Positions 12,184 to 23,392 of a stretch of DNA of 64,000 bases are shown here, in pieces. How positions within the stretch are numbered: the first letter of the stretch is position 1; each line of letters opens with the position of its first letter. A program made the translations under genes and the position numbers. Source of the DNA: Melanocharis versteri (lineage: Eukaryota; Chordata; Aves; Passeriformes; Melanocharitidae); contig VZTG01000086.1 in the NCBI GenBank assembly GCA_013397845.1, forward strand, positions 6,941 to 70,940. Direction: 5' to 3'. The notes below the pieces were generated by a model that saw only the letters and a list, made by a program, of their open reading frames with translations, had not been told where the DNA came from and did no database searches.

Positions 12184-14273
12184 CCTTACTGAGCTGAGTG
12201 AATAGTTTGCTTCACTTGTACTTAGCAGAAATACTGATGTGATTCTGGTGATATGAATTAAGCTACTTTTGACAGAATAAATAATAATCCTGACTACTAG
12301 TTGGTGTGCACCTATCCAGTCTGACTTATCTGACATACCAAATGCTAAAGCATTTATAAGAAGAGCCAGTGAATGGTAATTTTGCCTCAATAGGAAGAGC
12401 TAAAATTTTGGTCTGTATCTGTGCATATTTGAGAATGTAGTCAGGATTGTGCAACTTTAACAACAGACCTGTTGTTTAAATTTCCCCTGTTGTGAATTAG
12501 CAAATAGTTACTGAAATAGAAAATCAGAAAAATTGAAAAGCAAAAGTTGGTTGTTGACATTCCGCTACATGTTGATTTGCAAGCGTAAATCACTGAGCTT
12601 AGAGAGGAGAAAAAAGAAAGGGAGGAGAAAAAAAGAAATTAACTCAACACATCTCCCTTCCATTCACTGAGGAAAATCACTAATTTTTAAAATTATTACT
12701 CATTTAATAGTCTTTTCTCCTCCTATTTTGTTTACACTTTCTGTTGCAGGCATTTTTCATTTAAGCGCCGACCATGGGAAGAGAGAGGGGGAGATAGAAA
12801 TGATTCTGTGATGAACATGGGGAGAATTTGACATCATCTAACCTGCATGCCATAATATTTTTGTAAGAAGTTGATTTCTCCGTTATGTGCAGATGTTGGA
12901 AAACTCATATTTAGTGAAATTCTTTTGTGGTAGGCTCAACCTTGGTGAGTACAACAATGTGTATTTCTGATTTTAATGCACAGATAGTATTTTCTGCCCT
13001 TATTATGACCTACAGAAGGAGATACTGGCATTGGTTTGGGACAACTGAAGTCCTCATTCCTGTCATGAAGAGCTGAACACTTCAGGTGGTATTTCAAGTT
13101 TGAGGCTGCTATTTCCTGATGCAATTGGTAAATACCTAGCCTTTGTTAGTTGTAGAAACTATGAAGTTGGCTTATACTCTGGTTTCATGTGTTCCTGATG
13201 TTCAGGGTTTAAGGAATCTATAGACTCCTACTCCAGAGCAGCAGAAATATTTTGTTTTTCTCACTGCCACTGCTTGAGATTACCATGAAGGAATTCAAGG
13301 GAGTACAGAACAAGAATTTCAACCTTCCAGTTGCCTTAGGATTCAGCACTGGAAATGGCCTGTGTTCTGCTTTTAGCTGTGGTGATTTTGAGACACTAAC
13401 CACGCTTTTCTGGCTGTATGTCATCAAAATGTCAATTTACTATGTTTTACTAACATTACAAAATCCTTTTCTTTACTTCTCAAAAGGTTGATATTGCTAC
13501 CAGAGGCAAAAAAAAGTGATCTGTCCGTGCAAGGCTTTGTAAAAAAAAATAAACAAAAAGGCCACAGACATACTGAATATATATTCTGACATTTATTACA
13601 TACTCCTCTGCAATCCTATCTCTTCCTCTTTCCCCTTCAGAGCCTAAAGCAAGAATCACAATCGAGTTAATGGAATCTTCAGGAGTCATGGAGACAAACG
13701 AAATCTGCTGTAGAGGAAAGCTTCTCACTCAAAACAAATAAATCCAGATCTGCAAAGTCCTTAAAATTTTATTTCAGTCTGCACAGAAGACACAGAAACC
13801 TACAGGCAGATAAAAAAGTGCACAAAAAAATCTTTTAGGATGTGGTAAAATGGCGGAGAAAGGATGACACAGAAGGAAAGAAGAGGAATTATCTAGGCGT
13901 ATGCACTGTTACAGAAATTGGCCAGATACCACAACGTTCCACGAAATTCCTATTGTGAATGCATTTGCTTCCACAATAACTTAGAATATAAGGTCATGTC
14001 TTTACAAGGAAGTTTGTTCAGTGTTGTGGATCTTGACATTTATTGTGAGAATTAGAATATTTTAAAGTCAGAACTGTACTTGAGAAAATGCATTGGAAAT
14101 AATTCAGCCAGAACTTTGTTTTACTTCTCTAAACTCTCATCCACATGAAAGATAAAAGTATCTTTTATGTAGTGAAAATTTGCTAATATATAGACTAGTT
14201 TTGATGCTTAATACATTTATCCATGCACTATGTATTTTATTCCCTAGCTCTTTTCTTTCTCCACTTCTTACCT
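12184..14273. other. AT-rich DNA, nothing recognised
   Basis: No gene-like frame was seen. A purine-rich tract lies at 12600-12640. Confidence 0.5.
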
Positions 14274-14929
14274 TGCTGCAGCGGGTGCCGACCACCCAGT
14301 AGGTGCCTCGCTGTGGTCGGAGCTGCAGCCTTCACCCACCGGGCTGGATCTGTGGCTGGGCTGGGTCCACGAAGCGGAAGGGCTGCCGGGGAGAACTGAG
14401 GTCCCGATCAGCCCACCGATGTTACAGGCGCCGGAGAGGAAAAAGGCACAGGAGGGACTCTTTGGGGTAAGCAGGAGCGGTTTATTTCCCCAGGATGGGG
14501 AGAGCAGTGAAGAGTCAGGGACATCAGGTAACAGGGGGGCGAAGAGGCCCGAACAACTGTTACATCAACTTAAATACTGGGTGCTGAGGGGAGGGGATAC
14601 ATTCAAGATAACCAATAGGTATACAGACAAGGGGTGGTACAAAGGTGGGGTGACAGGCACACAACCAATAATAACATTGGGGGCAGGGAGGTATAACAAG
14701 GAGCCAACCAGCAACTAAGTAACATTGAACTTACTGGAACCTAACCATATAGGGGAGAACTGGGGAGGAGGATACAGAAACCAATGAGGGAGTGGGGATT
14801 TACATAATTCAAATAGATAGAGAAAGGGATCATGGGATGAACACAAAGTCTCACCCTAAGTGCAAGAACAGGGAGATGCTTCGGGAGCATTGCCTGAGCC
14901 TGCTCAGGCAATGCAAGTACACCACAACA
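14274..14929 (-). mobile_element. ERVK-type solo LTR, minus strand
   Basis: Read on the minus strand, the LTR begins TGTTGTGGTG at 14929 and ends near GCTGCAGCA at 14274. The poly(A) signal AATAAA is the complement of 14481-14486. A TATTTAAG promoter-like box lies about 90 bp upstream of it, near 14567-14574. The same family is found at 51762-52411, sharing for example AACCAATA, ACAAGGAGCCAACC and GGAGAACTGGGGAGGAGG. Its U5 end is also related to that of the provirus LTR at 43388-44175. Flanking 6-mers are TTACCT and CTATCT, which match at 4 of 6 with transitions only, so the duplication is decayed or absent. A 13-bp inverted repeat lies just inside the U3 end. Confidence 0.78.
14887..14914. 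repeat. 13-bp perfect inverted repeat at U3 start
   Basis: GCATTGCCTGAGC (14887-14899) and its exact reverse complement (14902-14914) are separated by two bases. The palindrome sits about 15 bp inside the LTR terminus. Confidence 0.95.
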
Positions 14930-15924
14930 CTATCTTCCATAATTTACCTAAAATACAAACAGTAGAAACAATTCTCTTCCTAAACGTAGTGACATTTAAA
15001 CAAGATAGAAATACGCCTTGTATGTTCCTGAGTTCTACAAGTTTGCTGCTCCTTGTAATTGTCTTATTTTGTAATTTGTATGCAGTTTTGCTGTGGATTG
15101 AAAACTAAATTTTATTTAGTCTTTCTGTTGAATAACTTGTGCAGGCATATATAAGTAGCTGTGTTAACAGCAGAGTGCAAGAAAAAACACAGCTGTGTAC
15201 AGTGAATGAACATTGGTCAGTAAAATTAAACTTTTGCCTTTGACTGAGTCATTTTTCCAGATATTAAGTAAATGTTAAAGAAAACTAGGGTCTGAATAAG
15301 CAAATGCCATATGACATATTTCAGACCGCAAACCACACACCATAGATAAACCCTTCCAAATTTGTTTTCCTAGATGCATTGGTTTCAAGTTCAGAGAAAA
15401 TAAATCAGCTAAGACCTTCTCTGTTACAGCATCCTAAAATTCATGTGTTCCTGCTTTTTCAGAGACAGCCACTCTTCACAAAGAATGTTTACCAGTTTAC
15501 TATCAAGTGCAACTACATCTTCCTCTGGCCCATATTGTTGCTCTGAACTGCTTTTCCTTTGTGCCTACAATGCTCTTCAGCCTCAGGTCTCACATACAGA
15601 TTTGCAGAGAAGCACTAGCTGAGTTAAATGAGTAGTTAACAAAAAAAAACCAGTGTCAGACTCCCCAGAAAAGTTGGTAGAAATCTAAAGAGAGCTGTAG
15701 AGTTGGTTTTCCAGCTTTTGGCTTTCTATTACTTTTCCCTGTGAATGCAGCTTTTTGAAGTTTTTTACAGTAAGAAAGTCAACTGCTTTTACATGCTGTC
15801 TTCTTAGACACCTCTTACTTTCAGTTATGTTGTCCATGACATTCAGTATAATTATTTGCCACTTCTTATTGGTCCAAGCATTTAAGTTACAAATACCATG
15901 CAATGATAAATAGCTTGCAATACT
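14930..15924. other. AT-rich DNA, nothing recognised
   Basis: Only short open frames occur here. I see no named repeat or RNA gene. Confidence 0.5.
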
Positions 15925-16641
15925 GTTTCATAACTTTATTAGTGACATAGATGATGGGACCAAGTACACTTTCAACAAATTTGTAGTAGACACCAATATG
16001 AGTGGTGGGGTTGTTGCACCTGAGGGACAGGATGCCATCCAGAACGACAAACTTAAGAAGTGGGGTTGAGGGAGGTGATTCTGCCCTTCTATTCCACTCT
16101 TCGAGATTCTATCTGGAGTATAGTGTCCAGTTTTGGGGTCCTTAGCTCAAGAAGGATGTGGCCCTGTTGAAGCAAATTGTGATGAGGGCCACAAAGATGA
16201 TCACAGGGCTGGAGCACTTCTAAGAAGACAGACTGGGAGAGTTGGGTTGTTCAGCCTGGAGAAGAGGTGCCTTCGGGAAGACCTCACTGCAGCATTTCAG
16301 TACTTCGAAGAGTATAGGAAAGATGGGGACATATGTTTTAGGCTGAACAGGATACAATAAGGGGTTATTATTTTAAGCTAAAAGAGGGTAGATTTAAACT
16401 AGATAGAAGAAAGGCATTTTTCACAATGAGAGTGGCAAAACACTGAAAAACATTTTCCAGAGATGTAGTTTCCTGAAAATATTCAAGGTCAAGTCAGACA
16501 GGGCTCTGAACAACCTGATCTAGTGGAAGATGTCTCTGCTCATTGCAGGTCGATTGGACTGGATGAATTTTGAAGGTCCCTTTCCCAAACTGTTCTATGA
16601 TTTTGTGATTATTCTATGATTTTGTGGTTCTTCTATGATTC
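15925..16641 (+). mobile_element. CR1 LINE, 3' end including tail
   Basis: This is a long 3' portion of a CR1 element. It contains GTGGGGTTGTTGCACCTGAG, then TCTGGAGTATAGTGTCCAG, GTTCAGCCTGGAGAAGAGG and GACTGGATGAATTTTGAAGG, and closes with the ATTCTATGATTTTGTG repeat that marks the CR1 terminus. It covers the last part of the reverse transcriptase gene and the 3' UTR. Stops and indels are frequent, so it is an old 5'-truncated copy. The 75-codon frame at 16133-16360 is a remnant of this element. Confidence 0.9.
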
Positions 16642-16723
16642 AGTCCATTTCTAGCACAGGTAGCCACATAGCAATGTTACTGTTATATTTCATCAATGCT
16701 GCTTTTCAATGCAATAGATTAAG

Positions 16724-17325
16724 TGTGCTGGTTTAAAACTTAGCAGGAAAATTATCCCTACTTAAGCTCCCCCTCTTCCCCCATGCCCCCCCAACAGAAG
16801 AAATACTAGGAGACACCACAAGTGGGAATCACAATTTTTCTGAAAAAAATCCTTGCAATAAACACAACAATATTGATAAAAGAGGACACTGAAAGAGAGA
16901 GTTCTCTCACAACATGGATATTTCCCACTGAACAAACAAAAACTGATCCCAAAGACAGCACCCAGCATGGTTTTCCCACTGGACTCAGCTGCTATTGGTG
17001 CTGCCACTCCTGACGGTCTTGCCATACTGGGGGGAAAAACTGTCCCACCAGGGTGCCAGAGCTGCGTCACCCAGCCCTGTAGAGCTCAGCTACACCTCAG
17101 GGCAGTCACTTCAGTGCTACGCCCAGAGGAACAGGACAGGGAACTGGCAGGGCACAGGGTACAGTGTCTGCAGGTCTGATACTGACAGTCTCTCTGCTGG
17201 AACAAACAAGACAAAGTGGCCAACTTCCCAGTTTTGGTGCTTAGCTTTTCCTGCTGAAAATATGATGTGGATGGTTTGGAACAATGATAAAACTCCAGCT
17301 TCCTTCTTTGAATCCAGAACATTAG
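16724..17325 (+). mobile_element. Probable ERV LTR
   Basis: It begins TGTGCTGGTTTAAAAC, a start shared by several bird LTR families, and continues with an insert typical of those elements (GGGAATCACAATTTTTCTG, then CAGCACCCAGCATGG, then GGACTCAGCTGCTATTGG). The end is placed near CCAGAACA. The sequence AGATTAA occurs on both sides (16716-16722 and 17324-17330), but it does not abut the left boundary in the way a clean target duplication would. Boundaries are therefore approximate, and the overlapping open frames are not genes. Confidence 0.5.
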
Positions 17326-17330
17326 ATTAA

Positions 17331-18487
17331 ATAGAGCATAACATGGGTATTGATAATGGTCCAGAGGCAGTTTGCATATTTCAATGTGGCATTAAGTTAT
17401 GCTGTGTAGACATATGTTAGTGTGCAAGAGAAAACTTATTTCTTTATACAGGATGTCCTTTCTCAACAGGCAGATTATTAGTAGTATAAAATAAATTCCC
17501 TGAAAATAAGGGAAATATTTCACACAAACACTAGGATGTATTGTCCAACTAAAATAACTCAGTTGTGCTACAAAGGCACGTGAGCTTTTATGCCTGAGGA
17601 CATCAAAGCCTTTTTCATCAATGTTTATAAAACATCCATCTGTCTGATAAAACAAACACAAAATGCACAGGGAGAAATTTCTCCGAACACACCTTTCAGC
17701 ATGACTGTGGCAAAGGCTAACAGAATGGGACACAATTAAAGAAGATATTATGTGGGAAACTGGGCTATTCCTATTGGAATTTTTTAGGTTTTACACAGAA
17801 GGAAATTTGCAGCTCTTTGTAAGCTTGCTGGTTACACAAACCATTATATCTGACCAAAATTTCAGGTTTGATTTCGACAAAGGATTTTAACTGAGGCTAC
17901 CACTTCTATGAACATGCTGTTACTCAAGTACCACTCAACAGTCACTACTGATATCTTTCAGTAAAAACATAAAATAATGTTAACACTACTTATAACTAAC
18001 TTAATTAATGATCAAAATGCTAATTGTGAACAGGAAATACAGATGTGATACTATAGTAAACTAGGAAAGAAGAGTGTCATATATATATATATATATGTAT
18101 ACACTGAGGGCATGGTCAGAAATAAGTCACCTGAAAGAAATGAAAATCTGTTAAATAATCATCTTGACAGAGTGGATCTGAAATGAGAATGATAATAACA
18201 CAGGCACATCAGAATGGACAGTAGGAGGATGCTTGAGACACAGATGAGTTATGTGGACTAGACAGGACGGGATATATACAATGGAAATGATTGACATATG
18301 CTACTCCTCACCCAAATTTACTGGGAAATTGAAAGAACTCTGAAAGCCTACAGAGTAACATTAAGATCAAAGCACAATTGTCATAACAGAGAGAAGATGA
18401 AAATTTATGCTCAAGAGTCTGAAATTTGTAGTCTCCTCATTTGAAAGCTCTAATTAGGAATTGTAACAGCAATACAGTCTTCTTATG
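17331..18487. other. AT-rich DNA with one (AT)n tract
   Basis: Nothing gene-like was seen. An (AT)n microsatellite lies at about 18079-18097. Confidence 0.5.
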
Positions 18488-18590
18488 GAGGAAGTGTTGA
18501 GATCAGTTCCGTTGGTTAGAGAATGGTATTAAGACCACCAAGGTTGTGGGTATGATCACCATATGGGCCATTCACCCAAGAGTTGGACTT
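18488..18590 (+). mobile_element. tRNA-Ile-derived SINE (TguSINE1-like), head
   Basis: The sequence is tRNA-Ile-like: TTGGTTAGAGAATGG resembles the A-box region, and CCAAGGTTGTGGG followed by TATGATCACCATATGGGCCA resembles the T-arm and acceptor end (B-box-like GGTATGATCACC). It continues into ATTCACCCAAGAGTTGGACTT, the linker to a CR1-type tail. The tail resumes at 19051 after an inserted LTR. This architecture matches the songbird SINE called TguSINE1. It is a retroposon and not a tRNA gene, because the tRNA folds poorly and lacks the 5' acceptor strand. Confidence 0.82.
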
Positions 18591-19050
18591 TATGCCAAAA
18601 TGATTTTTGCTTTTATATATTCTTCATATATATTCTTAGCCCTGTAGACTAGTATTGTATAGTTATATAATTCCTAGCTAACTCCAGTATTTTTCCCTTT
18701 AGACAAAACACATTCCAAAGACCCTCTCCTAATCTTGCTTCTTCTGGGAACCAAGGATGAGCCACTCTCTCAAGACACTTTCTCATAAATAAACTAGAGC
18801 TAATAGCAAGAAGGGGGGGGCTCCAGAAGAGGTTGAACGATAGGGGGAACTACCTCATTAACTGTCTTTCTAATTGGGGACTGTCAATTATGCTAATTTG
18901 CTAAATTTACAAAACATTACTTGACTGATGTCACATGGACATTTTTCCATATTTGCCCCTGGAGGCCTACAATTCCAGCTTTTATATTACTTCCTATATT
19001 AATATTGTCTCAAAAAATGTGTTGTTTTGCTTCTAGATTTTAAGGCATCA
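18591..19050 (+). mobile_element. Solo LTR nested in the SINE
   Basis: This 460-bp LTR starts TATGCCAAAATGATTTTTG (the first dinucleotide has decayed from TG) and ends TTAAGGCATCA. The flanking 5-mers are GACTT (18586-18590) and GACTC (19051-19055), and the SINE reads through both sides, which fixes the insertion point. It is related to the LTR at 57285-57756; they share GACAAAACACATTC, TTCTGGGAACCAAGG and TATGCTAATTTGCTAAA. The AATAAA present in the 57-kb copy is missing here. Confidence 0.85.
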
Positions 19051-19105
19051 GACTCGATGATCCTTCTGGATCCCGTTCAACTCAAATTATTCTGTGATTC
19101 TGTTC
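19051..19105 (+). mobile_element. SINE tail (CR1-like 3' end)
   Basis: GACTCGATGATCCTTCTGG followed by TTCAACTCAAATTATTCTG and TGATTCTG is the CR1-type 3' tail of the SINE broken at 18590. Confidence 0.82.
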
Positions 19106-19319
19106 AGTGACTTTTTTTTCTTGTGCTAGCAGTCAGTGTCTAAAAGAAGTTTGGATAGTTTGGAAAAAACCCTGAAGCAGTAAGAAATACTCATTATCGC
19201 TTTTATATGTGTTATTAGTTATCAACAAGCTTTGTGAACCATTTTGCATTTACTTTCATTTGGCTTCATGTTTTGAAATGTACTTTGACAAAATCATGCA
19301 GAAACAAAATTTTTTATTT

Positions 19320-19545
19320 CCCACTACTGAGTGGCTGAAAAACCCTAACTTTCTTGGCCTTTCTTCACAAGAGAGGTGCTTCAGCCCTCTGATCATCTTC
19401 ATGGCCTCCTCTAGACAAACTCCAACTAGTCCAGGTCTTTCTTGTATTGAGAAGCCCAGAACTAGATGCAGTAGTCGAGGTGGGATCTCACAAGGGCAGA
19501 GTGGCGGGGAAAAATCAGCTCCCTTGACCTGCTGGCCTCTCCTTC
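19320..19545 (-). mobile_element. CR1 LINE fragment, minus strand
   Basis: The minus strand carries CR1 sequence near the end of the reverse transcriptase gene: GGCCATGAAGATGATCAGAG, the complement of GGTGGGATCTCACAAGGGCA, and GGTCAAGGGAGCTGATTTTTC. The 138-codon open frame on the plus strand (19209-19625) crosses it in antisense and is not a gene. Confidence 0.8.
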
Positions 19546-20199
19546 ATTTTAAAGAAACATTGGGAAAATGCTGCTACAAGGGACAAATATTTCATAGTGT
19601 CTTTTCTCCAGTGTTTACCATGTGACTTTAATTTCTCTTTCCCTCACTGTCATTTTCATAAGATTGATCAATACATGATTGGTACAGATTATTTTTTCCA
19701 CAACTATATCATAATAAAAGTACCTATAAATATTCTCTTTTCATTCATTCAGTAACAACTACTGGTAAACATCTTGATTTTAGGTAGTCCTTTATATCTC
19801 ATTAATGATCAGTTTTTAATCTTTAATCTCTTCCTCAAGAAACAACCAATTAATTAATCTTCATCCCCACAACCACTTCAAGCAAACAAAATTGCATTAC
19901 TGGCATCAAGTCACTAAGTGACTTTCGACTAATATGTGTGTGATTTGTTTCACAGTGATTAAAGTAATGGGAGAAGAGAATTTATTGGCATATTAAAAAA
20001 TGCTGTAATTCACATCAGACCTTTTTAAACTGACAGAACTTTTACATAAAAGTTTAGACCTACTTTTTATTTCATCTCTAGGCCTCTGGTAGTGGAACTT
20101 CTGGAAAATAAACCCAAACATCCACATGCACACAAAAATTTCTACAAGGGCTCTTCTGAGATTACAGCCTCCTTGACATACTCAAATTTTTAGCAGCTC
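19546..20199. other. AT-rich DNA, nothing recognised
   Basis: No gene-like frame or recognisable repeat was seen. Confidence 0.5.
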
Positions 20200-20427
20200 T
20201 AGTTGGATTTAGGCTGTTAGGTTGGTACCATCAGCAATAGAAATGTTGTCAGGGATAAGTACAAAACCAGGAGGGTGCTGCCCTGTTGGAGCCAGGGAGC
20301 AGGTGCTGGTTGTGGCAGCAGAGCAGGCAGGAGGACAGGGTGCAGCCCTACAGTGCTGGGGACAGGGGACAGCACAGAGCAGTGACAGCAGTTGGAGACA
20401 GCCAGCAGGGACAATATCGCCAGACAG
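20200..20427 (-). mobile_element. GC-rich LTR-like fragment
   Basis: A GC-rich island in AT-rich DNA adjoins the 96-bp cassette that also occurs inside the LTR at 22262-23392. Its composition is like the transcribed part of that LTR, but no direct match to the two full copies was seen. It has neither an LTR terminus nor a poly(A) signal. I read it as a fragment of a related LTR; the orientation is inferred from the cassette. Open frames on both strands here are composition artefacts. Confidence 0.4.
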
Positions 20428-20523
20428 GCTCTTGGTCGGTTTCAACTCTACTAACAGTGTAGAAAAGCTAGAAGTAAAAGGCAAAGATTACAGCTTGCTC
20501 AGCCTCTGACACATTAAACCCCC
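20428..20523 (-). repeat. 96-bp cassette shared with an LTR U3, copy 1
   Basis: From GCTCTTGGTCGG to ATTAAACCCCC the sequence matches 23079-23174 with only three differences in 96 bp. The flanks of the two copies are unrelated. At 23 kb the block lies inside the U3 of a minus-strand LTR, while the sister LTR at 26562-27521 lacks it. Confidence 0.9.
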
Positions 20524-21331
20524 AGTGCCAGTCCATAGAAAAACAGTACGTTATAGTATTCCTGGAACTTGAAACTGTTTGTGGTAATGTTAACCCTTAC
20601 CTGGGCCCACTCTATCCAAACTTTTTGCCATTATGAATTCTGCTTGCTTTCTATGAAGTGAAATGATACAAGCAAGTTAGCCCTTAACCTTCAATTCAAG
20701 TGTGACATCTTACCTAATACCTAAAAGGATTATGATGGCTAATACACAGAGGACTTTCCCTTTTATATATAGTACTGTGCATGAAAGTAAATTTCCATAA
20801 ATCCACATCTGCCATGTAAGATTTTAGCATGATTCAAATATAACATACAGAGTTGTAATTATCTAATACATGACTTTTGTATGCTGTCCAGTTACATTTT
20901 ATTCCAAAAGGGATGAGATGTCTAAAGGGCAATAGCTGAGTGGGGAAGATTAGAGGTTGGAGGGAGATGTGTTGCGGGTTTGGTTTGATATTTCTATTTT
21001 ATTAGACATTAATTGATTTCCATGCCCTTCTTGACTCTTAGAATTATAATTTTACCTTTTAAAGCAGTAAAATGCCAACTGCTCTACTGAGGTATTAAAA
21101 AGAAAAAGTTATAAACAAAGGCAGTAGAATGTTAAAAAATGTATTTTCAGGCTGCTTAGGCCATTAGTAGTTTTACTGCAATCAGAAAGTAAGGACACAA
21201 GAACCTAAAGCAACTTCATTCTTAAATCCAAGTAACGGAATACATACTATGGATCGTTTTCCTTAATCTACAAAACCGTAAAGGGTGCCTTCACAGTCCT
21301 GTCCTCCTCTCCTAAAAGTGATGCAACCTCT
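20524..21331. other. AT-rich DNA, nothing recognised
   Basis: No gene-like frame or recognisable repeat was seen. Confidence 0.5.
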
Positions 21332-21495
21332 CACAGAATCACAGAATATGCTGATTTGGAAGGGACCTATCAGGATCATTGAGTCCAACTCCTGGCACTG
21401 CACAGCACCATCCCTAAGTGTCATACCATGTGCCTGAGAGCATTGTCCAAATGCTTCTTGAACTCCCAGGCTTGATGCTGTGACTACTGCTCATG
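21332..21495 (-). mobile_element. CR1 LINE 3' end, minus strand
   Basis: TCACAGAATCACAGAATATG followed by TTTGGAAGGGACCTATCAGG and GAGTCCAACTCCTGGCACTG is the reverse complement of the CR1 3' terminus and adjacent 3' UTR. The copy is severely 5'-truncated. Confidence 0.88.
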
Positions 21496-22261
21496 TTTAT
21501 AACATTCTTTTCTACAAGTCTATTACCTTTTAACTCTGATGAATTCATGCTCTTCTCTCTGTCAGTGCTTGGAAGACTGTTCTACGGCATGTAGAGAGGG
21601 AGCATGGTCCGTCCTTTATTTGTGTTTTTTGTCCCCTCACTCTGCTTCTGTGAAAAAAGGATTAGGATTTGCCCTGGAAAAAATTTCTATTTCCAAAAAG
21701 AAGAAACAACCTAAAAAAGGCATACTGCTCTTATATCTGAATCACTGGGCAAGAACATGAAGACAGCAACATGGAAAATTTATTTATGATGGAAGGAACA
21801 ACAACACAGTGATTGCATGAGAAAACGAGAATGACCTAATGCAGTAAATATCAGTGTAACACAGCAAGATGAATAGTCTCACTCCAGCAAAGAGTCTGAG
21901 CAAGGAAGTCGTTGATCACGGCTGGACAGCATCCCTGCTGTTACGGGGAATTGTTCCATTTTCAGCTAAAATGCTGCTGTATTTGGCAGTTTATAGAATT
22001 TGAACTTGTAGCTCAAATAGTATTTCAAAGCCCAAGATCTGAAGACCTTACTCAGGGAAAAACACTGTCTACCAAAACATCTACCTGTCAAAACACCTGA
22101 AATTTGACCACGAAATGTAATAACAAAGAGTTTGTGTAATAATAGGTTTTAAGACAAAGAACTACGTTAAGTGCTTCTTAGTTGCTTGGCTAAATAAAGT
22201 AAATAGAATTATTATTCTAGCTCTCAAATCAGAAGCCTGATGACCATAGACTAATTCCTGT
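21496..22261. other. AT-rich DNA, nothing recognised
   Basis: Only short open frames occur here. I see no named element. Confidence 0.5.
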
Positions 22262-23392
22262 TGTTGCATTCCAATATAGGGAATTGCGGGAAGTTCTATT
22301 AAAGTGGGTGGTCTAGGGCAAAATAAAGTCAAACGAGACAATATTATGTCTGAGAACCATTTTTTGGTAACAAAAAAGGCGTTGCTCTACTAAAGAAGAC
22401 TAGAAAGGACAGAAAAGGAGGAAGGAAAATTAAAAAGGATGGGGAGGGAGAGAGAGGAGACAGAGAGAACAAGTGGATGCTAGCACCAGAAGGTCGGGGA
22501 GTGCCGTTGACGTCCAAGTGGCAGGGAGTGTGTGCACGCTGCCTGCTGGGGAGCCCGCACAGCTCTCGGAGAGGCTCCACAGGCACAGCTCCTGCTGCGA
22601 CGGGCAGCTGGACACGAGGTGAGTGAGTGGGTGCTCGGGTGGAGGTCCAGAACCCTGGACAGGGTCACGGCGGGGATCGGGGCAGCGGGCCGGATCGGCA
22701 AAGCAAGGTTAGAGGTAGGCAGGAACGCAGGAATGAAGCAGGTCAGTCAGGGACACAAGGAGGCAGGACAGGCGATGGCTGGGACAGGCGAGGGGTAGGG
22801 CAGGACACAGGCTGCACGTGAGGCTCAGAGGTCAGCTGGTGTCCAAGCCAAGCGCCCAGCCAGAGGGAGGGCGAGTACGTGAGGGAGAGCAAGGGCCATC
22901 GAGGGCAAAAGAGCCAAAAAGCAGGCTGGAGCCAGAGCAAAAAGCCAAAGACAAAAAGTCCCAGAGCTTGTGACGCAGTTGCTTTTATACCCCATGGCTC
23001 CTCCCAAGGTCTGCCTGCTGACAGGAGACCATTGGCCCAGTCCGACGTTCCACTGCAGTCCATGGGTGGAAATCTTTTGCTCTTGGTGGGTTTCAACTCT
23101 ACTAACAATGTAGAAAAGCTAGAAGGAAAAGGCAAAGATTACAGCTTGCTCAGCCTCTGACACATTAAACCCCCCGACTGGAGAACCTCTCTGGAGGGTA
23201 CAGTGTCCCCTGCTGACTGCCTGTCCCATACGAGAGGTGAAATGGTTGCCAGGCAAAGTCCCCCCAGAGATAAGGCTTTCTCCCATCTTCTAGGTGACTC
23301 CTGCAAGTGGACACGTGCAACCCCTCCCCCACATGCCTCTGCATATTGAGACAGTGTTGAGACAGAAATCAACTTTTAATTGGCTCCTCACA
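22262..23392 (-). mobile_element. Solo LTR, family A copy 1
   Basis: On the minus strand it begins TGTGAGGAGCCAATT (23392) and ends GGAATGCAACA (22262). It aligns along its length with 26562-27521 and at both ends with 29042-31130. A TATA box (TATAAAA, complement of 22983-22989) is present. The poly(A) signal kept in the sister copy as AATAAA is altered here to AAAAAA (complement of 22360-22365). It carries an extra 96-bp block in U3 (23079-23174). No target-site duplication is apparent (CCTGT against GTTTT), so it may be older or rearranged. The many open frames across it are GC-driven. Confidence 0.8.
23079..23174 (-). repeat. 96-bp cassette inside LTR U3, copy 2
   Basis: This is the partner of 20428-20523, about 97% identical. 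It is absent from the matching position of the LTR at 26562-27521, where CCTTTTCGCGACC runs directly into TGATTGGAGAAG. Confidence 0.9.

Noticed and set aside
18488..18590. tRNA-Ile gene
   Set aside because: The tRNA-like segment lacks a proper 5' acceptor strand, has a decayed anticodon region and leads into a CR1-like tail, so it is a SINE head.
19209..19625. 138-codon plus-strand frame
   Set aside because: Its central part is antisense to a minus-strand CR1 fragment.
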